Notes: generated by a model not told the origin, from the letters alone. 64,000 nucleotides of DNA from Pochonia chlamydosporia 170 (GCF_001653235.2 NC_035793.1:1240001-1304000), one strand, 5' to 3'; positions 11,025-23,137 are shown, counted from the stretch's first letter. Program-made: numbers and translations.

Positions 11025-11885
11025 ATCAAACCACATTTGGCAAGGTAAGTCTGTCAGGATTCCTACGTTTGCACTTGCAAAACTAAAATACAAGGTCAGC
11101 GGTCAACTACGGGTTTCATAGGATGCCATTTATGGGTCGCAATAGATCTCTGCAAGCAACATTGGCAACTTGGTGCTGTACGTTTAGCCTCGGGATTGGA
11201 AGATCATGGGTCGGCAATGTTTGGTCAGTATAACAAGTTGATGGAACATGTAATTCTTAGCAATGAAGACTGCCTGCAACAACTCACGTATCACAAGCGG
11301 TGTGATTGCCTGCTCTGAATCATGTAAGTTGGCACGCATAGGATCCAATTGCCTCAAGCTTTGATCATGGTCAATTCATCTTACCAACACACTCCGCAAC
11401 AGGCAGTGCCATGAATTTATTTCCCGCAGCAAACAACAACCACAGTGCCCAGCTCATAAGCCTTCCGATGTAAAAATACCATTTCTATTTGTACCTCTTG
11501 AACACCTGGTTTCCTTGCTTAAAAATGGCGACACCGAACACTCAATGCTTGCCCACGATCTGGCCCAATGCATGTGAACCCGACGTCGCACCACCGCTCG
11601 ACTCGAAACTTGAAAAAAGACATTCAGCTGCTGCAATCGAAATACCAGTTGTAACACCACAGGTTGCAGCTCGGGTAACTCGGTGAAGTGACGAGCTACC
11701 ACCCCCCCTCCAAAAGCCAAACATATCCAATTTGCGTCCGGAAGAGGTAAACCCATCCGAACAACACCCTCACAGCGTTCAATTGCCTTCTAAATTGCTG
11801 ATCTATGTTTCTCTGGCGCTTTGACAAGAATTGGTTAACAATCCGATACCCAAAGCTACAACCGACTTCGATATAATTGTGTCAG
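11025..11885. other. intergenic
   Basis: No supported gene. Short overlapping frames at 11454-11756 have no motif. Confidence 0.45.
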
Positions 11886-12768
11886 TCAATTCGCCTTCTG
11901 TTTCTTAGCCAGAGCTTCCCTTATCATCTTCTGCTCCGTCCTACGAAAAACAAAAGGATACATAAGCTCCGGAATGACGGTTAGTATCAGCAGAGCAATA
12001 CTAGGCCAGGACACAACATAGCCCCAGTTCTGAGGCACATTCACATAGCGCCAAAAGAACACAGCCATAGCACTAAGGACACCGGGGAATCGCATGACCC
12101 TGTGAATGTCAGCCTTGCTTTCAATCTTGTCAAATTGCGCTTCGGATAACCGCTACTCACCACATCTCCAGTGACTGGCCCTTTGTGTCTCCGTATAGCC
12201 ATAGGCAAGTCACTGCGCACCATCCAATCGGCATCTCCAGCAGCCAACCTGTCCAATACGCTGTGACTTGCTCCCCATCATCTGGGAAATACACGCCCAA
12301 TATGTAGAAAATGGCGACCAAACTGCAGGTAGAGAAGGTAAAGCGTATGCCGACCTTGAGGCGCTTCTCCGGCGGACAGGCATACTTGAAAGCAATGTAG
12401 ATGAACCTCAAGTCGAACAGGAACCAAACGAGACAGCCAAAAAGCTGAAGCTTACCGCGGGCCATGATAAACGGATAGTACAGTTCATAGGCGAGGTTGC
12501 CGAATCTGAGACATGTTCAAGTGAGCCAAGCGAGTAGTCATATGCTGATGGTGAAATGCACATACAATAAGTCGATCGGCCCCGCTAGGAATCTGTCGCG
12601 TTTGGTGCGAATCGAGTAAAATATGTAGCAGAAGACATAGAGAAGAGCGCATAGGATTATCAAAAAGTCCTGGACGAAAAGATAACTCTGAGGCGGATTG
12701 AGGGCCAGATCCAGCTCATGAACCATGAGGTGGTTCACTTCGAACAACTTGGCCCACTCGAACGGCAT
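11886..12768 (-). CDS. PaxB/Pyr4-like integral-membrane terpene cyclase family protein
   Basis: Three exons on the minus strand, 12566-12768, 12161-12505 and 11886-12099, give 253 residues, the length of the PaxB/Pyr4/AusL family. Intron 1 (60 bp) begins GTATGT; intron 2 (61 bp) begins GTGAGT. Both are phase 2. The protein is almost entirely hydrophobic, with about seven membrane helices. Splicing intron 1 restores FGNLAYELYYPF with Glu75, matching the conserved acidic residue of helix two. The last helix has IPELMYPFVF with Glu227. In Pyr4 the two essential acids are Glu63 and Asp218, at nearly the same spacing. Known members protonate an epoxide or alkene to cyclise prenylated meroterpenoids or indole diterpenes in the ER membrane. 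No prenyltransferase, PKS or epoxidase lies nearby, so this may be an orphan or non-biosynthetic paralogue. Product unknown. Confidence 0.78.
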
Positions 12769-13865
12769 GGTGCGGAATAGTGGGTTGGTCTATACTTTCG
12801 ATTAATTAATCTTTCTTCGTATGCAAGTGTCGTCGCAATAATTGCCGAGCTACACAGTGACTGGCAAACTAGATGATACAACTTGTGTCGTTCATTGCCG
12901 GGTGGCTGGGAATTGAGCCGGGAGAACCGGAGGGTTCGGGTGTCAGCGAGATTCACTCATCCAGCCCGAAGCTTACATATCAACTGATGTCTAGTCTAGT
13001 CTAGTCTAGTTCGTCCACTCGCGGGGAAAGCCTTTGCCATGGTTTGACATGGACAGAGCTGACAACAAAACATGCATCCTTAGAGTGGGTCTGGGGTGAT
13101 CTGTTCCTCCAGATGTCGTCTTCTCATTTCGAGGTGGCTGCATAGGCCACGAGGTTTCGCAGATTATTGGGGTTTTCATCATTTTTGTTAGTAGTTGATA
13201 GTTGACATGTAACAAGGGAAAGGCGCACGGCTGTACCACTGACCTGGTCCAGCCCCATATTCACCATGTGCGGAGGGTATCATGGTTCAAATATTGAGTA
13301 ACATTGGAGGGCCTGAGCTGCCGGCAAAGTGAGATGTGATGTTCAAAGTTGGCATATTTCAGATAACATGCAGACAATACTGGCGGTTATTCCGGTACTT
13401 GTAAATCTGAAACTTCACTTGCCCCTCATGCACTCTGTGTTTTGCTTTGGTCATGGAAATAGTTCAATGTCAACTACCTAGGGAGTTGGTTTACAATTTT
13501 GGTCCAAGCGGCTTGCGATTGTTCTGGCGCCACCAGACAGTTTAATGCTGATATTCAAGAGTTTACTCTTTAAAGAATACATAAACTACAGTGGGAGATG
13601 AAACATATTTAAACAACATTGAAGGAGAGGTATCGCATGTCGCGCTATGTGCCAAGGCATATTGAGCTTTATTAGTGTACATTTGGACATGTCTAAATAC
13701 CTTTGAGTGCAGACGGTATATTAGATCAACGAATACCCGGGAAGTTCAAGGGAATGTTTAGTGGCAGCCCCAGCGCCTCATGCGCCATAGTAAACAGTGA
13801 ACATAGAATATTGAACAGTGAACTAAATACCTTGTCCTTATTTAAGTAGCAGAACTCTCCTCCCC
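12769..13865. other. divergent intergenic region
   Basis: About 1.1 kb between the divergent membrane-cyclase and nuclease-like genes. It holds the TCTAG repeat but no supported gene. Confidence 0.5.
12990..13010. repeat. (TCTAG)x4 microsatellite
   Basis: Four perfect tandem copies of a 5-bp unit plus one extra T in non-coding DNA. Confidence 0.9.
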
Positions 13866-14919
13866 ATGGACGGTCAAACCATCGTCCTTTCATCATTTCA
13901 TCACCAATATCCAAACTGCCTCATAATGGCAGAGACGCAGCACCAACCCGTGCAGGGCTATTCTCGTACTAGTTCTGCACCCCCCGAACATCAAGACCAA
14001 ATATATGTACCCTCAACGCGTCCCACCACTGCGGAAGAAACCTCAGACGAAGAACCCGTATCCGTAACACGGGCAAGGGACTTGGTTATTCTGCTTGATT
14101 TCCTCAAAGATCAAAGAGACCCCGATGACTGCATGAGTTGGGTTGAACTTTCGGTACATCGAGATATATATATATCCGAGCGAGAAATCATCGAGCAATC
14201 ATTCAGTCAGCATGATTACGACCCGAACCGTGGTTTGCTTACTCTCCGGTGGCCACCGAATTTCCATGGGCTTTTCGCGCCCGAAATAGCTTACGAACTG
14301 CACCGTCAACTTCGCCAAATAGGCAAGCAAAAGAATAACCCCGGTATGTTTGCTTCCAAACTCATGTTGGGAGGCTCAGCAACTGTTCAGCTCGCTGAGG
14401 GTGATTCTAAATCATTCCAACCCATTCGGCGTGATCCGGACGCACAACATCTCCACCCAAGATCCCGGTACCCAGGTGTCGTGATAGAGGTGTCCTATTC
14501 CCAAGACGGTAAAGACCTAAGGAAGCTTGCCGAGGATTATATCCTCTATTCCAAGGGGGATATTAAAGCCGTTGTCGGCGTTGACGTCAACCACACAGAG
14601 AAAGAGTCTACAGTTTCACTTTGGCGTGCGAAATGGACAAGTGTGGAAAATGACGTTATTGGAGAACCGAAACTAGAGTCTAGAGAAGTTATTTCATATG
14701 AGGTATGTAGAAGCAGTTGGTATTGTGGGTAATGGAGGCTAACCATGAAAGACGTTTCGATCCGTTGATGGACGCGCACAAAATGCGGGAAAATACCTGG
14801 AGCTTGCACTCCGCGACTTTACTCCTCGGGCGTTGTCTGCTTCACACGAGTCAGTACCAGTATCCATATCTTACAGAAGGCTCTTTGATATGCTCCAGGC
14901 AGCCGAGGCCGTGGGATGA
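13866..14919 (+). CDS. PD-(D/E)XK nuclease-like fungal protein
   Basis: Exons 13866-14702 and 14752-14919 encode about 334 residues. The 49-bp phase-0 intron runs GTATGT to AAAG. Splicing replaces a dead-end frame with a conserved-looking C-terminus (KYLELALRDFTPRAL, then SYRRLFDMLQAAE). A second in-frame ATG at 13926 (MAETQHQ) would give 314 residues. The core has a DPDA segment (Asp192), then PGVVIEVSYSQ (Glu208), LAEDYILYSKGDIKAVVGVD and SLWRAKW. This matches a widespread fungal family resembling Uma2-type PD-(D/E)XK nuclease folds, with the third catalytic residue not obvious. The N-terminal 65 residues are disordered and rich in Ser, Pro and Glu. Function is unknown. Related genes are often expanded in Sordariomycetes and may be nuclease-derived or domesticated. 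Confidence 0.75.
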
Positions 14920-15741
14920 AACAAAGGGGCTCAAATCAACAAGAGTCACAAGTAAACGGAGATTGTCATTCAGCTCTGTGGAATAGCTTGGAACATGGTA
15001 AGGCACTGGGTAATATGTACATAAATCTCGCCCACTCCCCCTCTCGCCCACAAATAAATATAAGATAAGATCAATTGCTACTATACAGTCAAGTCTGTGG
15101 TCAAAACTACGTAGATATATCCAAGTATACTCTACTACAGCTCAACGTGCCTCAGCATACAACACGATATGTGATGTTGTTTAACTATTTTTGACCCCCA
15201 CTATAGATCTAAGATTTGCTGGAACCGGTGTCAATACTTATTTAAACATCAATATAAATATATCTAGTCCAGTTTGGGCGCATGTGGCCTGTCGGGAGGT
15301 AGTTCCACATGCATCAATTGATGAAAAGATCCATGTCTCTTTCCTCCAAGTCAAGTGGGCTGGCTGGTCCTTTGGGGACTAGACCACATTGACATCGCGG
15401 TCAAACGCCGCAGCAAATGCCGTCGGCTACAAGCAGCAATTGGCCCCGGAATATGCTTGAGATTTTCTGGCAAAATGCACTATGGCAATGCAGTAACAGT
15501 TAATTGCCGATATTTTACATGCATCCATTTTAGTAAATGTAGCTGATATTCGCAACTCTGACACCCCTTGGGTCAAGCTCATTTACCGAATAAGCTGCAA
15601 ACCAAGCCGTGGTCAAGCATCTGTTGCCACAGTGATCGAAGTCAAGTCAGTGGTGGCCATCACAGACAGGCACCGCCATCTTCTTTACATATACATACAT
15701 GTATTCTGCTGTATCTTGGCTGCACACTTCTCACCGCCGCC
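14920..15741. other. intergenic upstream of SDR gene
   Basis: 822 bp, AT-rich around 15050-15260, with no supported gene. Confidence 0.5.
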
Positions 15742-16930
15742 ATGACCACTCTTCGCCTTCAAGATGTCAACAATGACCTCCAAGGCCGGCTGGCCTTAGT
15801 CACAGGATCGAGGTTTGTCAAAGCAATCTACCTAAACCTACCATGAACAAACTAATGAGATTTGACGGTCTTTCAGTGGTGGCATCGGCTTAGCTTGTGC
15901 TAAGGCATTAGCCGCAGAAGGCTGTGACATAATTCTGCATTACTCCTCCAGTCATGTACGCTTGCTCGAACAAATGACTGAAGCGGACGCACGACTGACT
16001 GCAAACAGGAAAAGGCAGAGTCACTCGCTTCCGACTTACGGAAGACCTACCCGTCGCAATTGTTCGTCACCGCCCAAGCCGACCTGACAGATCGTGAAGC
16101 GACTCGAAACCTCGTATCGAAAATTCTCTCCAACCCTGTCGTCTCCGAGAAGCACAATGTGATATCAATCTTAGTGGCAAATGCCGGACTTGGGCGCCGT
16201 ATTAGGGACGTGAAAAACATTGAAGAAGAAGACTGGGATGAAATGATGGAAATTAATATCCGAAGCCAGTTCGTCGTCACCAAGACTTGTGTGGAGGGTA
16301 TGCGAGCACAGAACTGGGGAAGAGTCATTTTTGTGGGCAGCATTGCGAGTCGCGGAAGCGGTTTAAACGGTTGTCATTATGCGGCTTCCAAAGGAGCTTT
16401 ATCGTGAGTGTTGATCAGGACAGTGCTCCGTAACATTTTGTCATGGTCTGACTGTTTATAGCTCCATGGCCCTCAACTTGGCTACTCTGCTTGCACCAGA
16501 GGGAGTCACTGTTAATGTGGTAAGCAGTTGATGTGCATAGCTAAATCTCTCTCGTTGAGCGGTTACTGAAGTTTGATGCAGGTATCGCCAGCCATGATTG
16601 GGTCGACAGGCATGATTCCGGCCCCAAAGGCACAGTGGGTTTGGTAGCTCTCATGAGGCGCTTGCCATCACTAACAGAGTGTTCCAGGACATGGTCATCG
16701 GATTGCGACGTAGAGGCGCTGATGTGGTCGGATCTCGGTCTCGCAATCGCAAGTGGCGTGCCGGTACATCGACTTGGAGTTCCAGAAGAAGTTGGCAATG
16801 TGGTTGCAATGTAAGCACAAAGAGAAACTTCGGACCAGAAATATGCACGAGACTAATTCACGGATGTAGGTTTGCCAAGACTGGGTACATGACGGGCCAG
16901 GACATACTGCTCACAGGTGGTTTAAAATAG
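15742..16930 (+). CDS. short-chain dehydrogenase/reductase (SDR)
   Basis: Classical SDR, probably an NADP(H)-dependent 3-oxoacyl-ACP-reductase-like enzyme. Seven exons: 15742-15812, 15877-15955, 16009-16403, 16462-16519, 16582-16634, 16688-16810, 16870-16930. Together they make 840 nt and 279 residues. All introns are 53-64 bp. For intron 5, the CA|GTGGGT donor and CCAG|GACATGG acceptor were chosen because they restore PKAQTWSS, which aligns with the family; a nearer acceptor breaks it. Motifs are the cofactor loop TGSSGGIG (residues 21-28), NAGLG, Ser161 in VGSIAS, and Tyr174 with Lys178 in YAASK. The C-terminus VPEEVGNVVAMF plus TGYMTGQDILLTGG closes the fold. It converges with the D-2-hydroxyacid dehydrogenase downstream, 194 bp apart. 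Substrate unknown. Confidence 0.88.
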
Positions 16931-17124
16931 AAGAGTGACTGCACTATTGGAGACTGAGATCTTGTACTTCGAGTGCCAAATATAAAAGTATATCAGACGA
17001 CTACTGTACACTATTTCCAGTTCGTTTCACCTCGTTACATCAGGTCCTGTCGAATGCGACATCTATGTCTAAGTCCCAATGAAAATGCCCTTAAGATGCC
17101 AATCCATATTTTATATTCACTCTT

Positions 17125-18406
17125 CTATACTTTGGCCATGACGGGCTTCTGCTCGGACACTTGTGTGAGCAGCTTTCCTTGAGTCACCGCACTCTTGACA
17201 TTATCGATGACGAGAATCTCCATCTCTTTCTGTAACGATAATCTGTCAGCAAACAACCGTTTGTCAAATTGAAAGGGCAAACACTGACCTGTGTATCAAT
17301 GGTGGCGGTACCAATATGAGGCAGCAAGACAGCCCCAGGATGCTTGATCAGCTTTTGGTTGATTTCTGGCTCCTTCTCATACACATCAAGTCCGACGCTC
17401 CAAACTTTTCCAGATTCAAGACTATCAGCCAGGGCTGATTCGTCAATGATAGCGCCTCTCGCAGTGTTAACAATGACGACTCCATCCTTCATCTGGCTAA
17501 GCTCATGGGCTCCAATCAATCCCTGGGTAGCCGGTCCGAGCGGCAGATGGACTGAGATAACATCACTGGTTCGGAGGAGCTCCTCGAAGCTAACATACGC
17601 TGGGACTTGGCCAGCGATGAACTGCTTGTCCAAATCAGGCACGGGATTTCGGTTATGGTATTGCAACTTGAATCCAAGGGCTGCCGCTCGCTGGGCCGTG
17701 GCAGTTCCAATACCACCCATTCCAAGAACTCCCAGCGTCAAGTGGTGAGGATCACGGCCAAGGGGGCTGGCACCTCGCCATTTACCCTCGCGGAGAGCTT
17801 GTTGGGGGATCCAAGCGCGACGCAGAGCACCGAGCATCAAGAAAATTGCCGTGTTTGCGGTGGCGGCATCGACGGCCTTGGGGGTGTTGGAGACGGAAAT
17901 ATCTGCAGAATGAAGTGTAAGTAGCTGACTCGTCGTGAACTTTGAAGCTGTTGATGCGTACTTCTGTCTGTGCAGGGCTGGACATCGATTTGGTCATACC
18001 CGGCGCCATTGTGAGAGATGAACTTGACTGAAGCGGGAAGGTGAGAAACCAGTTCGGCATCAAATCGGCCTGTGATCTACAGCTCTTTGTTAGCAATTGA
18101 GGCTTTTCGGACAAACGTCACAGAGCCTACCTTGACGGAGTCGTATGTTCTGGAAATTGCGACAACATTGCTGTACTTGCCATTGTCGCAGTCTCGAATG
18201 AACTCTTCTCGAGTGCCGGAAGTGACTTGCTAAATATTAAGGAATTATATCAGCAACTGTGTTTTCAACTGTGGGAATATTGCCGGTTGAGTAGGTATGC
18301 ATACCTGGACGTCAGCGACTTCGGAGAGCTTCTCGAATTCTGCTTTTGCGTGGTGAACGATGCCAAGCATCAAGACGCCGGGCTTTGGTGCTGGTGGGCC
18401 GGCCAT
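17125..18406 (-). CDS. D-isomer-specific 2-hydroxyacid dehydrogenase
   Basis: Reduces a 2-oxoacid (glyoxylate or hydroxypyruvate type) to the D-hydroxyacid. Five exons on the minus strand: 18305-18406, 18131-18229, 17962-18076, 17289-17902, 17125-17229, total 1035 nt and 344 residues. Introns are 54-75 bp with GTATGC, GTAGGC, GTACGC and GTCAGT donors. The start MAGPPAPKPGVLMLG is the first ATG of the conserved N-terminus. Rossmann motif LGVLGMGGIG ends near residue 171; NRNP at 189-192 suggests NADP(H) preference. Catalytic Arg254 (NTARGAIID), Glu283 (EKEP) and His301 (LLPHIG) are all present. The start codon lies 580 bp from a divergently transcribed Zn2Cys6 regulator, which may control it. 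No clear organelle-targeting signal. Confidence 0.9.
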
Positions 18407-18986
18407 GTTGTTCGATTGTAAGGGAACTGTATTCTTGTGTCAAAATTCCGAGGCTCCTGTGTATGCATTCAAGTCAAAATCGCGAGTGTCCAAATTCAGA
18501 TTCTGAAAATAAACGAGAAGAAACTGAACGAAGAGTGACAGATTTGGCGAAACGAGAATGGTGGGATGGCGGGATCATCATAGCATCTGCAAGGGTGGGG
18601 GTTCCAGTCCGGGTCAGAGTTGCGCATTTGCCGGTCGAATGTCACCCGAACTGCACGGGTGCGACACCGAGTTCTCCGTAGGGGCAGCATTTGGTAGTGA
18701 ATGTTTGCTGTGTTTGCTTGCCAATATGGCGGCTAATGTTTGGACTAGGTTGGACCAGCTCCTTGGCAAACGGAGCAATCAAGAGCCACGCGAGCATGCA
18801 GACACAAATCCGCCACCACAACCACACATTCTGCAGTGGATCAATTCATCGCCGGCTATTGACCTCAACTCCACACCGCGGCCAGTTCCCCGCAACTTCA
18901 GCAGTCCAACTCATGACACCATCATGTCACGGCATTTGAGCCAACTTAAAGACTCCATCGCCCTTTGATATCCTCTCCCTTAGCCG
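18407..18986. promoter_or_regulatory. shared divergent promoter region
   Basis: 580 bp between the starts of the 2-hydroxyacid dehydrogenase (minus) and the Zn2Cys6 regulator (plus). No supported gene. No specific operator could be assigned by eye. Confidence 0.4.
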
Positions 18987-21646
18987 ATGAATTCGCTTCC
19001 GACGCAGACGCCGACAGCAGGCATGGCACGATCAAAGGCCAAACGGGTCTCTCGTGCATGTTTATCGTGCCGCATGCGCAAGACACGATGTGACCTGTGA
19101 GCAAATCACCCCCGAAACACAATTTTACCCCGTTTTGTTGATGAAAGGGGTGACGCTGCGGCCCCGTGGTTGTGGCATCGCTTACTGACGCTTATTGGGA
19201 CCAGTGATTCGGAAGGCATGTCCGGTTTGCCCCCATGCCGTCGATGTGTTGAACAACAGTTGGAATGCGTTCTCGCAAAGTCGAGACGCGGAGGGCGCAG
19301 AATCAAAGGAGTGCGCAACTCTGCCATTCAGCCGCCCAGGCGGGACAGTGACCTTGGCCCTCCCTCGGAGTCCGGTGGCCCTGCCAGTTCTACACATGAT
19401 GACGATGAGAGTGAGTACCATAGCAGGCAAGGCAGTCAACCTCGCTCTGGACAACAATCAGGTGCACCTGATGCAGTACAAGGATGGCCTTCCTCTCCAC
19501 ATCATACCGGCAACTGGCGGGCAGATAGTCCCGATGCCGGATCCACACAGGAAATGGCAGATTCAAGGACCAGTTCAGATGGATTAGAAGGCCATATCGC
19601 CACTACTGATCTTTTGAATCCGTCTGATGCTCTTGACCTACTTGCCCAAGTTGCCGACTTGGATCCAGGCAGGCAGCGGAACGCATCGACCGGCCAAGCT
19701 GGCGCCAACAACAGACATGTTGACGGAATGCACCATACTGTCGGTAGATCAGCTGCCAGCTATTATCCCCCACTGGATGATGGCATTTTGACACCTTCAG
19801 ATGCATCATATCTCGTGAAGAAGTATGTAGCATCTCAAAGCATACTGACTATGCATCTATCCCGTGCTAACTCACTTTGGCTACAGATATCATGAAAAGT
19901 TTCATCCTTTCTTCCCCGTTGCTCATGCCAACATATTCGAAGAAGGCCCCATCACCGAATGGGCTGAGAAAGAGCCTCACCTTTTGACGGCCATCCTTAC
20001 TGTAGCTTCCAAAGATGACCCGTCCTGGTACAGAGTCTACGATGCTTGTTCTCGCCATATCGAAAGCTTCATGTCAAACCTGATTTACGCAGGTTCGAGT
20101 TCCATAGGATCGGTTGAGGCTCTTCTGATCCTTGCTGAATGGGCACCTCAGCGCCCTCAGGAGAATTCTTCTATTGGTTGCGGCCAAGAAGATCACGGTG
20201 CTTGGATGATAGTTGGCCTAGCTATCAGGCTTGGCTACTTGCAAAGACTGGAGCAGACTGCTCTTCTACCAGATGATGGAAAGCCATCTCTTGAAATGAG
20301 TAGAAAGCGTGTCGTTTGGGCAGGTAAGTGACCAATATCATCTACTTCCCGTGAGATAGAAACTGACATACGTTTAGCTTGCTACATGAGCGATCGGCAA
20401 GTCTCAATTCGCCTAGGCAAAGGCTTTTGGTCGCGAGGGCCGGGTCCGGCACTTCATTTACGAGCTGCAGACTTTCCAACGTTACACGCACAGGAGCTTG
20501 GTCCTGATAACATGGGGCTGCTATTTCAAGCACACCTTGAACTCACGCAGCTGATCAGCAATGCTCATGACATATTGTACTCGTCAACAAGTCATAGGAA
20601 GCAGCTCTACATAGGTGGAGAATATGTCAGATATATTGTGAGTAGCTACTGCAATTGGAAAACAGAGCCTTGCTGACACACATACAGGACGACTTTGCGT
20701 CTATGGTGCGAAAGTGGAAATTGTCATGGGCTAATCATAGCTGTAGGCTCTCCCTCCTACGGTCTGTCGTTGAATCCGTACTAACACTGAATAGTTACAC
20801 CGCCAGTAAAGGCTTCTTTGGTCCTGTCCTTTGAATTTTTGCGTCTATACATCAACGCATTCGCTTTTCAAGCAAACCTGAACCGTGCGGCCGCTCGAAA
20901 CGCTCAGGTTGGACCCGGAAAGGCTGCCGGACCTCTGTTCTCTAATGTTGCAGGAAAGCCAGATGCGCGTTTCATATATGAATCCATCGACGCAGCAAAT
21001 TCACTGCTCAGCATTCTCAACAGCTTCATAGACCCTGTCGCTGGGCTGAAATGCATGCCTTTGAAGTATTGCCTCTATGTCATATATGCCGCCGTGTTTT
21101 TATTCAAGGTGAGTTCTCTGTGATGTGGCAAGGCATGAATCCACCTACTGATATTCATTGCAGGCCAGATTAGCTGGAGCAATTAGCAGCGAGGGCGATC
21201 GTGGCGTCCGGCATGCCATTCACGGCACCATAACGCAATTACAGAAAACATCCAGCAATCCACAAAGTCTCGGCAGGAGATATGCGACGTCGCTGCGACT
21301 CCTTTGGAGAAAATCGTCTGCGAAGCAAACGAGTAAGCCCGCAGCCCGGAGTGATCCGGTAGCCGAACCACCAGTGCCAACAGTGGATCAAATGGAAGGG
21401 CAAGAGAATGTCATGCCAACACCACCAAGTAAGCCGACGATGGACATGGATCCGTTGAGCGGATTCTCGTGGAGGGACTTGGACTCGTTGGGGCAATTTA
21501 TTGCCAGCAACACGACGATGAATATGACTGATGGGATGCTTGCGGGTGCGGATTTCGATTGGGAGCACAGCTCCGGTGGCCTTGATGATCTTGCGATGCG
21601 TCCTCAGTTTGATACAATGTGGGCGGGACATGACATAATTTTCTAG
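18987..21646 (+). CDS. Zn(II)2Cys6 transcription factor with fungal-specific TF domain
   Basis: DNA-binding regulator acting in the nucleus. Seven exons: 18987-19096, 19205-19822, 19887-20323, 20378-20637, 20688-20742, 20795-21108, 21164-21646, giving 758 residues. An alternative in-frame ATG at 19023 would remove 12. The binuclear zinc cluster reads C25-x2-C28-x6-C35-x12-C48-x2-C51-x6-C58 and is split by the first intron (108 bp), a common arrangement. A basic stretch RRGGRR follows. Residues about 80-220 are low-complexity and Ser/Asp/Gln-rich. The middle-homology region starts near KYHEKFHPFFPVAHANIF and includes the typical VVWACYMSDRQVSIRLGKGF block, ending with FEFLRLYINAFAFQA. The C-terminus is acidic and hydrophobic, as in activation domains. 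It is divergent from the 2-hydroxyacid dehydrogenase, a plausible target along with the nearby SDR. Target unknown. Confidence 0.88.
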
Positions 21647-22055
21647 CGAATGCACATGGGGGCATGGAGTTCAAATGCTGGGTCTTGTGGTATTTTTAGG
21701 GTGGCTTTTGATTTGGGCATTATTTTATTCAATTAGGGATCTGGGCCTTGAGTATGGTATAATTCCACTCGATGAGTTTTATCCGTCCTCCAAGTGACGC
21801 TCTGGTGCGTTTCACAAACATTGTCAAGCACCAGACTTGCAGAAGTAGCCCCAACCCAGCGATCGGCAAATGCCCAAGACAGCCGCTACAGATTCCATGG
21901 CCCACAAATGTCTCGTCTGGCCTCATGGCTGCGGATTAGATTTGCCCCGCACAAGACATGGTTAAAGAGGTGGGCGATGCACATAACCTTTATATACCTC
22001 ATTAACACAATATGCTCCAACACCAACACCCAGTGGAGCTTAAGCACCACTACTT
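21647..22055. other. intergenic
   Basis: 409 bp between the regulator stop and the tRNA-Tyr gene; no gene seen. Confidence 0.5.
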
Positions 22056-22142
22056 CTCCGGGTAGTCTAGTTGGTTTATGGCGTCTGACTGTAATTGCTT
22101 CAGTTTATCAGAATGTCGCGTGTTCGAATCACGCCCTGGAGA
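22056..22142 (+). tRNA. tRNA-Tyr (anticodon GUA), intron-containing
   Basis: Acceptor stem CTCCGGG pairs with CCTGGAG (one G-T wobble), discriminator A. D-arm region GTCTAGTTGGTTTATGGC. Anticodon stem TCTGA pairs perfectly with TCAGA; the anticodon GTA is at 22091-22093. T-arm GCGTG TTCGAAT CACGC. An intron of about 12 nt (22095-22106) lies directly 3' of position 37, as in nearly all eukaryotic tRNA-Tyr genes. Confidence 0.93.
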
Positions 22143-22147
22143 CTCTC

Positions 22148-22152
22148 TTTTT
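22148..22152 (+). terminator. Pol III T-run after tRNA-Tyr
   Basis: Five consecutive T residues starting 6 nt after the tRNA 3' end. Confidence 0.6.
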
Positions 22153-23137
22153 GCATTTTCTGCTATTTATCTTCATGCATGGAAGTGTGTGTATGGTGTC
22201 TATTTTGCACCTTAATTTTCTTTTCTTTTTCTTTTTTTTGGTCGCTGTTTCAAGCTGATGCGCTGTTTTGGATGTTGTAATTTCCTCGTGGCACAAACCC
22301 ACAGTACACCCGTGCAGCGAAACAACCAAGTGCAAGGGTTTTTCGTAGGTGACTGGAGGGCATGCGTCAAGTCGTGCCTACCTTCTTCGTTGGATGTGCC
22401 TTGCGCACTTTCTTCCATCAAGTTGCAATTCTTCGAGCTGTCCCCATGCCCATGTCCACTCCAATTCATCTCGGCGAACATGCCAGCATCACAGTCTCTT
22501 CTCACCATTACAAATAGATATCTAGCCTAAATTCAAACTGTCCACGACGCGCTCCTCGTCCAACCTAACCGCGCAATAGTCAACTATGGGGTAGCTGCAC
22601 CGCACTGCCCCAACCCATCCGTCGGACCAGCTTCCGTCTTCAACTTGCACCATCTGCCAACCATGTCATAAATGGAATCTTGACCTCTCACAGCGCGAAT
22701 ACCTTCACGATGACGTTGGTTCAACAAACCCAACCGCCTGTGACTCGCCTCGTCGGCAAACCTTTAAAAGCCACCGACCCCGCAATTTCCCCGGCCATGC
22801 CGCACAACGGGTTCTTCAGAATTTCCTGTTTTGCTATAATCCTCGACCGGGTGAATATTGGGAGCCCTTTGGGTGATTTGCTTTTCTCCGCTTCAAGTGC
22901 TGAGCAGTATGAAACGGACCGACTTGGGGTGCTGTGGATTAGTTGGTGGCGTTGGGGTATGTCGATCATCGGCAGTCGTTATTTACCGGTTCAGCGACTC
23001 CCATTTTGTAGGTGACGCAGAGTGGTATTAAACCATGACGACGATCCAATTGAATGGACTGTTTCACTTGGAGGTCAATTGCAGATATCTTCGCTTGCTG
23101 TAGAAGCTGCAAGCTTCACAAGAGACAAATCGAAATC
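22153..23137. other. intergenic with pyrimidine-rich tract
   Basis: A long T-rich, C-interrupted tract lies around 22214-22240. No supported gene. A 111-codon frame at 22680-23015 has no motif. Confidence 0.45.

Noticed and set aside
16635..16676. Nearer acceptor (CTAACAG) for SDR intron 5
   Set aside because: Its phase is incompatible with the upstream exon; the CCAG acceptor at 16687 restores the conserved PKAQTW segment.
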